From Nitrosomonadaceae bacterium (GTDB lineage: Bacteria; Pseudomonadota; Gammaproteobacteria; Burkholderiales; Nitrosomonadaceae), in NCBI GenBank assembly GCA_024644425.1, contig JAHELA010000111.1, positions 1 to 5,110 of the forward strand: 5,110 bases of DNA. Reading direction: 5' to 3'. Positions within the stretch are counted from its first letter, which is position 1, and the number at the start of each line of letters is the position of its first letter. This document shows positions 1 through 5,110 of this stretch, in pieces. The notes under the pieces were generated by a model. The model ran no database searches, was not told the origin of the DNA, and worked only from the letters and a program-made list of their open reading frames with translations. The position numbers and the translations under genes are program-made.

Positions 1-2256
1 GCACAACCTGACTTTTCCACTAAATATAAGCGCCATATTCTAGAACGCCTTAGCGCAGCAGAGGGACTAGAAAAATATTTACATACTCGCTATGTAGGAC
101 AGAAGCGTTTTTCTGGCGAGGGTGGTGAAAGCCTAATTCCATTATTAGACAATTTATTACAGCGTGCGGGTCGAAAGGGAGTGCAAGAAGTGGTTATTGG
201 CATGGCGCATCGTGCACGACTTAATGTCTTAGTAAATATCTTAGGAAAAATGCCTTCAAATTTATTCCAGGAATTTGAGGGCAAACATGCACAGGAACTA
301 ACTGCAGGAGATGTAAAATATCATCAAGGATTTTCTTCCTCGATATCAACTCTAGGCGGGGTTATGCGGACGACACTTGCTTTTAATCCGTCCCATCTTG
401 AAATTGTCAATCCTGTTATAGAAGGTTCAGTGCGTGCCCGACAGCATGAACTTTTAGATAAGCAAGGGAATTTAGTGTTGCCAGTATTGCTGCACGGAGA
501 TGCTGCTTTTTCTGGTCAGGGCGTGGTAATGGAGTCGCTGAATTTATCCCAAACTAGAGGATATGGAACTGGCGGCACGGTACATATCATTATCAATAAT
601 CAGATTGGATTTACTACTTCAGACCCGCGAGATGCACGTTCTACGCTTTATTGTACAGAGGTATCGAAAATGGTTGAGGCGCCGATATTTCATGTCAATG
701 GTGATGATCCTGAGGCAGTAGTAATGGTTAGTGAGATAGCGCTTGATTTTCGGATGCAGTTTCATAAAGATGTGGTGATCGATATGGTTTGTTTTCGTCG
801 TCTTGGTCACAATGAGCAGGATGATCCGATGGTTACACAACCATTGATGTACAAGATTATTAACAAACATCCCGGTACACGTAAACTTTATGCTGACAAA
901 CTAGAAATTGAGGGAGCTATTGCAACAGGTGAGGCTGAAGATATGCTCAAGAATTACCGCGATGAGATGGATGCGGGGCATAACCCAAATAAGAGCGTAT
1001 GCTATGGGCAAAAAACAGCGAGAGCAGTTGACTGGGCGCCATTTTTGAAGCCAAGCAAATGGAACCAGAAGGTGAAGACCGGATTATCGATGACAAAATT
1101 AAAGTTCTTAGCTGAGCGGCTTACTGATATCCCTGAAAATTTCAAACTGCATCCTCGAGTGAAAAAAATTATTGAGGATCGCCGTTTGATGGGTTTAGGT
1201 GAGCTATTCTTAGATTGGGGTATGGCTGAGAATCTAGCATATGCGGCGCTGTTAAACGATGGAATTCCAGTACGGATATCAGGACAAGATTCAGCGCGCG
1301 GGACTTTTTTTCATCGTCATGCAGTTTTACATGATCAGAATCGGAAACAATGGGGAGAAAATGTTTATGTTCCACTCCGCCATATCGCGCCAGAACAACC
1401 GAATTTTGGGATAATCGACTCAATGTTATCAGAGGAAGCCGTACTAGCTTTTGAATATGGTTATACTACAGCTGAGCCGAATGAACTTGTAGTATGGGAG
1501 GCACAATTTGGTGATTTTGCAAATGGTGCTCAGGTTGTGATTGATCAGTTTATAGCATCTGGTGAGGCTAAGTGGGGAAGATTATGTGGTTTGGTAATGA
1601 TGCTTCCGCATGGTTACGAGGGACAAGGACCGGAACACTCATCTGCAAGGCTTGAGCGTTATCTGCAATTATGCGCTGAATACAATATTCAGGTTTGTGT
1701 ACCGTCTAATCCAGCACAGATGTTTCATTTGTTGCGACGTCAAATGATTCGTCCTATACGCAAGCCACTGATAATCATGAGCCCAAAAAGCATGCTGCGT
1801 CGGAAGGAGTCGGTTTCAAAGTTGGAAGATCTGGCTAACGGAAAATTTCAACCCGTAATTTCTGAAGTGGAAAAACTAAACCCTAAAAAAGTGCGGCGTA
1901 TTATAGCTTGCTGTGGTAGGGTCTATTATGATTTGTTAGCTTATCGAAAGGAACAAAAAATTACAGATATTGCAATCATCCGAATAGAGCAACTATATCC
2001 ATTTCCTCATGATGACTTTCAAGCTGAAGTCGATCGTTATGATCAGGCTAATGATGTAATTTGGTGCCAGGAAGAACCAGGAAACCAGGGTGCTTGGCAT
2101 CGTATTCAGCATTATTTAGTACGACATTTAGGTCTTAATCAGACTCTTGGTTATGCATTGCGCCCATCTTCAGCATCACCTGCCGTAGGGTATTTAGCAA
2201 AACATAATTTTCAACAGCGTGAACTAGTTGTAGCAGCATTTCGTGAGAGAATTTAA
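1..2256 (+). CDS. sucA: 2-oxoglutarate dehydrogenase E1 component, 5'-truncated by window edge
   Basis: Thiamine-diphosphate E1 subunit that decarboxylates 2-oxoglutarate and reductively succinylates the lipoyl group of SucB (cytoplasmic TCA cycle). The frame is open from base 1 to TAA at 2254-2256, giving 751 visible residues. The E. coli protein has about 933, so roughly 180-200 N-terminal residues lie outside the window. A GTG at 181 is not the start, because the 60 codons before it encode family sequence (AAEGLEKYL, VGQKRFSGEGGES). Seen, in window residue numbers: GMAHRARLNVL with His70; FNPSHLE with His132; the ThDP/Mg motif HGDAA (Asp167) through INNQ (Asn199-Asn200); LGHNEQDDP; the pyrimidine-binding domain from about residue 400 with GTFFHRHAVLHDQ; EGQGPEHSSARLER with His546; and a C-terminal domain ending in SSASPAVGY. 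His70, His132 and His546 correspond to active-site histidines described for E. coli E1. Followed after 15 bp by sucB, so very likely co-transcribed. No frameshift or internal stop. Two normally Gly positions are Ala (residues 72 and 432). Confidence 0.97.
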   Translation, partial: AQPDFSTKYKRHILERLSAAEGLEKYLHTRYVGQKRFSGEGGESLIPLLDNLLQRAGRKGVQEVVIGMAHRARLNVLVNILGKMPSNLFQEFEGKHAQELTAGDVKYHQGFSSSISTLGGVMRTTLAFNPSHLEIVNPVIEGSVRARQHELLDKQGNLVLPVLLHGDAAFSGQGVVMESLNLSQTRGYGTGGTVHIIINNQIGFTTSDPRDARSTLYCTEVSKMVEAPIFHVNGDDPEAVVMVSEIALDFRMQFHKDVVIDMVCFRRLGHNEQDDPMVTQPLMYKIINKHPGTRKLYADKLEIEGAIATGEAEDMLKNYRDEMDAGHNPNKSVCYGQKTARAVDWAPFLKPSKWNQKVKTGLSMTKLKFLAERLTDIPENFKLHPRVKKIIEDRRLMGLGELFLDWGMAENLAYAALLNDGIPVRISGQDSARGTFFHRHAVLHDQNRKQWGENVYVPLRHIAPEQPNFGIIDSMLSEEAVLAFEYGYTTAEPNELVVWEAQFGDFANGAQVVIDQFIASGEAKWGRLCGLVMMLPHGYEGQGPEHSSARLERYLQLCAEYNIQVCVPSNPAQMFHLLRRQMIRPIRKPLIIMSPKSMLRRKESVSKLEDLANGKFQPVISEVEKLNPKKVRRIIACCGRVYYDLLAYRKEQKITDIAIIRIEQLYPFPHDDFQAEVDRYDQANDVIWCQEEPGNQGAWHRIQHYLVRHLGLNQTLGYALRPSSASPAVGYLAKHNFQQRELVVAAFRERI

Positions 2257-2260
2257 TTTA

Positions 2261-2267
2261 AAGGAAG
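2261..2267 (+). promoter_or_regulatory. Shine-Dalgarno for sucB
   Basis: AAGGAAG, continuing as AGGG, lies in the 15-bp sucA-sucB gap with the AGGA core six bases before ATG 2272. It is strong and well spaced. It supports this ATG as the SucB start and independent re-initiation of translation after the SucA stop codon. Confidence 0.8.
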
Positions 2268-2271
2268 AGGG

Positions 2272-3525
2272 ATGCTAGTTGAAGTTAAAGTTCCTGTTTT
2301 ATCTGAGTCGGTAGCAGAGGCTACCCTAGTTTCTTGGCACAAGAAGCAGGGAGAATTTGTTAAGCGTGATGAAAATTTGATTGATATTGAGACTGATAAA
2401 GTGGTGCTAGAGTTGCCAGCCCCAGCAACCGGCATGTTAACAGAAATTATCAAGGATGATGGGGCTACTGTAGTTAGTAGTGAACTTATTGCTACTATAG
2501 ACACCAAGGTTACCGCTGTCGCTACTCCTGCTAAAAAGATTGTATCCTCAGATAAGAAATCCGTAGCCACAGTTAAACCTACTGTCGCTGCTCCTACTAA
2601 AAAGATTGTATCCTCAGATAAGAAATCTGTAGCTACAGTTAAACCTACTATGCTTCCTGCAGCTAAAAGGATGGCGGCAGAGAAAAATATCAAGGCCAAT
2701 GAAATTGGTACCATTAGTGGTACTGGCCGTGGGGGACGCATTACAAAGGAAGACGTTATAGAACACGTACAATCTAAATCCACATCGAGAATATCATCAG
2801 ATTCAGATTCTCCATCAGAAGGTAGTCGTTCAGAGCAACGAGTACCTATGTCCAGGTTACGTTTACGTATAGCCGAGCGGTTGGTGCAATCACAATCGAC
2901 CGCAGCAATACTTACAACATTTAATGAAGTTAATATGCAGGCAATAATAGACTTTCGTTCCCGCTATAAGGAGAAATTTGAGAAAGAGCATGGAGTAAAG
3001 CTTGGTTTCACCTCATTCTTTGTTAAGGCGGTGGTAGCGGCACTAAAAAAATTCCCTATCGTCAACGCTTCAGTAGATGGCGATGATATTATTTATCATG
3101 GTTATTACGATATAGGTATTGCGGTAGGTAGTCCACGGGGTTTAGTAGTGCCTATTATTCGTGATGCAGATCGCTTGTCTCAGGCTGATATTGAAAAACA
3201 AATTACGGATTTTAGTAACCGTGCCCGAGAAGGTAAACTTACAATCGAGGAGTTAACAGGAGGAACTTTTTCTATTACTAATGGTGGTGTATTTGGTTCA
3301 ATGTTATCAACTCCTATTATCAATCCACCACAAAGTGCAATTTTAGGAGTTCATGCAATTAAGGAGCGCCCGGTAGCTGAGAATGGCCAGGTAGTTATTC
3401 GGCCTATTAACTATTTAGCACTATCTTATGACCACCGTATTATTGATGGACGTGAAGCAGTGCTTTCTCTGGTAGCGATGAAAGAGGCCCTTGAAAACCC
3501 AATGAGTCCGCTACTGGAAGCTTAA
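2272..3525 (+). CDS. sucB: Dihydrolipoyllysine succinyltransferase, E2 of 2-oxoglutarate dehydrogenase
   Basis: Core E2 subunit that carries the succinyl group on a lipoyl arm and transfers it to CoA, giving succinyl-CoA; in the family it forms a 24-mer core that binds E1 and E3. Seen in 417 residues: lipoyl domain at about 1-77 with the lipoylation motif ETDKVVLE (Lys43); a Lys/Val/Thr/Ala-rich linker at about 78-126; peripheral-subunit-binding domain at about 128-165 ([12 protein letters not shown] through [11 protein letters not shown]); a Ser-rich second linker at about 168-188; and the catalytic domain at about 190-415 with [19 protein letters not shown] and the active-site SYDHRIIDG (His388, Asp392). 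The start is fixed by the strong ribosome site just upstream and by the family-typical opening of the lipoyl domain. The protein is slightly longer than E. coli SucB (about 405). The first linker holds two near-identical 22-residue copies (83-104 and 105-126), encoded by a 66-bp tandem duplication. The SucB-type rather than AceF-type reading rests on the single lipoyl domain, the catalytic-domain wording and the sucA neighbour. Confidence 0.97.
   Translation: MLVEVKVPVLSESVAEATLVSWHKKQGEFVKRDENLIDIETDKVVLELPAPATGMLTEIIKDDGATVVSSELIATIDTKVTAVATPAKKIVSSDKKSVATVKPTVAAPTKKIVSSDKKSVATVKPTMLPAAKRMAAEKNIKANEIGTISGTGRGGRITKEDVIEHVQSKSTSRISSDSDSPSEGSRSEQRVPMSRLRLRIAERLVQSQSTAAILTTFNEVNMQAIIDFRSRYKEKFEKEHGVKLGFTSFFVKAVVAALKKFPIVNASVDGDDIIYHGYYDIGIAVGSPRGLVVPIIRDADRLSQADIEKQITDFSNRAREGKLTIEELTGGTFSITNGGVFGSMLSTPIINPPQSAILGVHAIKERPVAENGQVVIRPINYLALSYDHRIIDGREAVLSLVAMKEALENPMSPLLEA
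2518..2649 (+). repeat. 66-bp tandem duplication in the sucB linker
   Basis: Copy 1 is 2518-2583 and copy 2 is 2584-2649, directly abutting and in frame. By eye they differ at 4 of 66 positions. Two differences are silent third-position C/T changes (Ser and Ala codons). The other two swap Thr and Ala (Thr85/Ala107 and Ala87/Thr109). Each copy encodes 22 residues containing [17 protein letters not shown], in the flexible linker between the lipoyl and subunit-binding domains. The near identity in silent positions suggests a recent duplication, or homogenisation between copies. The sequence after copy 2 (LPAAKRM) belongs to the next domain and only faintly resembles a third unit. Confidence 0.95.
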
Positions 3526-3606
3526 AGAGCCATTCTTAAGTACTATATAACAATGCGTTATATCTAACATCTAATATTAATCATTAAATTATTCTAAGAA
3601 ATTAAA
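3526..3606. other. sucB-lpdA intergenic spacer
   Basis: This 81-bp, very AT-rich gap separates sucB from lpdA. It holds a 7-bp inverted repeat (ATATAAC at 3545-3551, GTTATAT at 3557-3563, 5-nt loop) with a single G-C pair and no following T-run, so it does not look like an intrinsic terminator. TTAAGT at 3536 and TATATC at 3559 sit 17 bp apart but match sigma-70 boxes poorly. Read-through transcription from sucAB into lpdA is the simplest reading. The ribosome site for lpdA is weak (AAGA at about 3596-3599, 7 bases before the ATG). Confidence 0.5.
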
Positions 3607-5067
3607 ATGATAGAGTCCTATGATGTGGTAGTAATTGGTGGTGGTCCAGGGGGCTATGTGGCTGCAATCCGATGCGCACAACTGGGTCTTAATACGGCTT
3701 GTATTGATGAGTGGAAGAATTCTCAGGGTAAAGCAAGCCTTGGTGGTACTTGCCTCAATGTAGGCTGTATTCCCTCTAAGGCGCTACTGGAATCCTCTGA
3801 GAATTATGAGCGTGTTGCACATAAATATTCTGAGCATGGAATCAAGGTGGATGGTCTATCAGTAGATATTCCTACAATGATTTCCCGAAAAGATAAAATT
3901 GTTATGGCATTTACTAGTGGGATTGCCATGTTGTTTAAGAAAAATAAAGTTAGTTCAATACATGGGAAGGCAACATTAGTTAAAAATAAAAATGGCAATG
4001 AACCTTGGAAAGTTAATATTAATAATGACAACAAAGATGAAACTATTGAGGCAAGGCACATCATAATTGCTACTGGCTCAACTCCACGCCAGTTGTCGTT
4101 GGCGGCTGTAGACAATGAGCTTATCCTGGACAATGAAGGGGCTTTGGCATTGGCTGAAGTGCCGAAGCGTCTTGGTATTATTGGTGCAGGGGTGATTGGT
4201 TTAGAAATGGCTAGTGTTTGGCGAAGATTAGGCTCAGAGGTTACCATTCTTGAGGCGCTACCAGAGTTTCTTTCAGTAGCTGATGAACAAGTAGCGAAAG
4301 AGGCGCAAAAAGTTTTTACTAAACAATTAGGGATAAATATATTTCTTGGTATTCAACTTACCGAGATTAAAACCATAAAAAAAACTATCACGGTGAAATA
4401 TCAAGACCCTCAAGCTAAAGAGCAAACACTAGAAGTTGACAAGCTGATAGTGTCAATTGGTCGTGTTCCAAATACTGCCGATTTGGGCGCAGAAAATGTT
4501 GGACTAAAAATAGATGATGGTGGCCGCATAGAAGTTGATAGCTATTGCCGTACTAATTTGCAAAATGTGTATGCTGTTGGTGATGTAGTGCGTGGGCCAA
4601 TGTTGGCGCACAAGGCTTCAGAGGAGGGAGTAGCAGTAGCAGAATTAATTGCAAAAGTAGCAGAACAACAGATAAGCGAGCTTACGAAAGTAAATCTTGA
4701 TACTATCCCTTGGGTAATTTATACGTCGCCAGAGATTGCCTGGGTGGGTAAGACTGAGAAAGAACTGAAAGCTGCTGGAAGAAAATATAAATCTGGCCAA
4801 TTTCCCTTTATGGCGAATGGAAGAGCGAGAGCATTGGGTGAAACTAGCGGATTCGTGAAAGTTCTTGCGGACGCTAATACAGATCGTATTCTAGGTGTTC
4901 ATATGATTGGTCCATATGTATCAGAGATGATTTCGGAAGCTGTTGTAGCAATGGAATTTTCTGCAAGCAGTGAAGATATTGCCCGTATTGTACATGCGCA
5001 TCCTTCCTTATCAGAAGCATTACACGAAGCAGCACTAGGTGTAGATGGGCGTTCATTACATATATAA
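3607..5067 (+). CDS. lpdA: Dihydrolipoyl dehydrogenase, E3 component
   Basis: FAD flavoprotein that reoxidises dihydrolipoyl groups on E2 and reduces NAD+ to NADH. Seen in 486 residues: N-terminal FAD-binding Rossmann motif GGGPGG (11-16); redox-active disulfide motif [13 protein letters not shown] with Cys49 and Cys54; ATGSTP (155-160); NAD-binding motif GAGVIGLE (193-200); second FAD motif VYAVGDVV with Asp326; and a C-terminal dimerisation domain with HAHPSLSE, giving the catalytic His465-Glu470 pair. Length is close to the family norm (about 475). The ATG at 3607 places the first Rossmann strand (YDVVVIGGG) right at the N-terminus, as expected, although its ribosome site is poor. It follows sucB in the same direction, so its main partner here is very likely the 2-oxoglutarate dehydrogenase complex; sharing with pyruvate dehydrogenase or the glycine cleavage system cannot be judged from this window. 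The disulfide spacing and location separate it from glutathione and mercuric reductases. No damage seen. Confidence 0.97.
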   Translation: MIESYDVVVIGGGPGGYVAAIRCAQLGLNTACIDEWKNSQGKASLGGTCLNVGCIPSKALLESSENYERVAHKYSEHGIKVDGLSVDIPTMISRKDKIVMAFTSGIAMLFKKNKVSSIHGKATLVKNKNGNEPWKVNINNDNKDETIEARHIIIATGSTPRQLSLAAVDNELILDNEGALALAEVPKRLGIIGAGVIGLEMASVWRRLGSEVTILEALPEFLSVADEQVAKEAQKVFTKQLGINIFLGIQLTEIKTIKKTITVKYQDPQAKEQTLEVDKLIVSIGRVPNTADLGAENVGLKIDDGGRIEVDSYCRTNLQNVYAVGDVVRGPMLAHKASEEGVAVAELIAKVAEQQISELTKVNLDTIPWVIYTSPEIAWVGKTEKELKAAGRKYKSGQFPFMANGRARALGETSGFVKVLADANTDRILGVHMIGPYVSEMISEAVVAMEFSASSEDIARIVHAHPSLSEALHEAALGVDGRSLHI

Positions 5068-5102
5068 ATTCAAAACGGTTCAATGACTCATATTGGATTA
5101 TC

Positions 5103-5108
5103 AGGAGA
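5103..5108 (+). promoter_or_regulatory. Shine-Dalgarno for a gene starting past the right edge
   Basis: AGGAGA lies two bases before the window end, 35 bp after the lpdA stop. No start codon follows within the window, so a + strand gene probably begins within about 10 bases of the edge. No terminator-like hairpin is seen between lpdA and this site, so the operon likely continues. From memory, an AFG1/ZapE-type ATPase gene often follows lpd in betaproteobacteria, but nothing here identifies the gene. Confidence 0.55.
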
Positions 5109-5110
5109 AA

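Noticed and set aside
181..183. GTG as a possible start of sucA
   Set aside because: The same frame is open back to base 1 and encodes conserved E1 sequence, so the gene is cut by the window edge rather than starting here.
2253..2783. 176-codon open frame on the - strand with an internal protein repeat
   Set aside because: It is the complement of sucB; its repeat merely mirrors the 66-bp duplication, and the + strand frame has full family motifs.
3545..3563. Inverted repeat as an intrinsic terminator after sucB
   Set aside because: Seven base pairs with a single G-C and no T-tract after the stem; too weak for a rho-independent terminator.
3536..3564. Sigma-70 promoter for lpdA (TTAAGT, 17 bp, TATATC)
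   Set aside because: About three of six and four of six matches in very AT-rich sequence; expected by chance.
3804..4247. 147-codon open frame on the - strand inside lpdA
   Set aside because: It lies wholly opposite well-conserved Lpd sequence and its translation shows no recognisable domain.
5083..5110. ATG at 5083 opening a frame to the window end as the next gene
   Set aside because: No ribosome site precedes it, while a good AGGAGA site lies downstream within this short frame, pointing to a start beyond the edge.

Overview
The window is one stretch of a bacterial TCA-cycle operon. It encodes all three components of the 2-oxoglutarate dehydrogenase complex in the order E1 (sucA, 5' end cut off by the window edge), E2 (sucB/odhB), E3 (lpdA/odhL), all on the + strand. 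The order, and the wording of the proteins as I remember the families, point to a betaproteobacterium. Examples are the SucA stretches around VINNQ/INNQIGFTTSDPRDARSTLYC and LGHNEQDDP, the SucB start [19 protein letters not shown], and the Lpd segment [11 protein letters not shown]. The DNA is clearly AT-rich with many A/T-ending codons, so a low-GC lineage such as the Nitrosomonadaceae or a relative is a guess; genus cannot be fixed from the sequence alone.

Layout: 1-2256 sucA (open at the left edge, 751 residues visible); a 15-bp gap holding a strong Shine-Dalgarno; 2272-3525 sucB; an 81-bp AT-rich gap with no convincing terminator or promoter; 3607-5067 lpdA; then 43 bp ending in an AGGAGA ribosome-binding site that must serve a gene starting just beyond the right edge. 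There is no stretch of 300 bp or more without a gene, and I see no RNA gene, mobile element or CRISPR array.

How the genes work together: SucA decarboxylates 2-oxoglutarate on thiamine diphosphate and passes the succinyl group to the lipoyl-lysine of SucB. SucB transfers it to CoA, giving succinyl-CoA. Lpd reoxidises the dihydrolipoyl arm through FAD and an active-site disulfide, making NADH. All catalytic residues I can check are present in the three proteins.

This is a core-metabolism region and I do not see an undescribed system. The one real structural novelty is a nearly perfect 66-bp in-frame tandem duplication in the linker of SucB, between the lipoyl and E3/E1-binding domains. Minor points are Gly-to-Ala changes at two normally conserved SucA positions and the cut-off gene signalled at the right edge.
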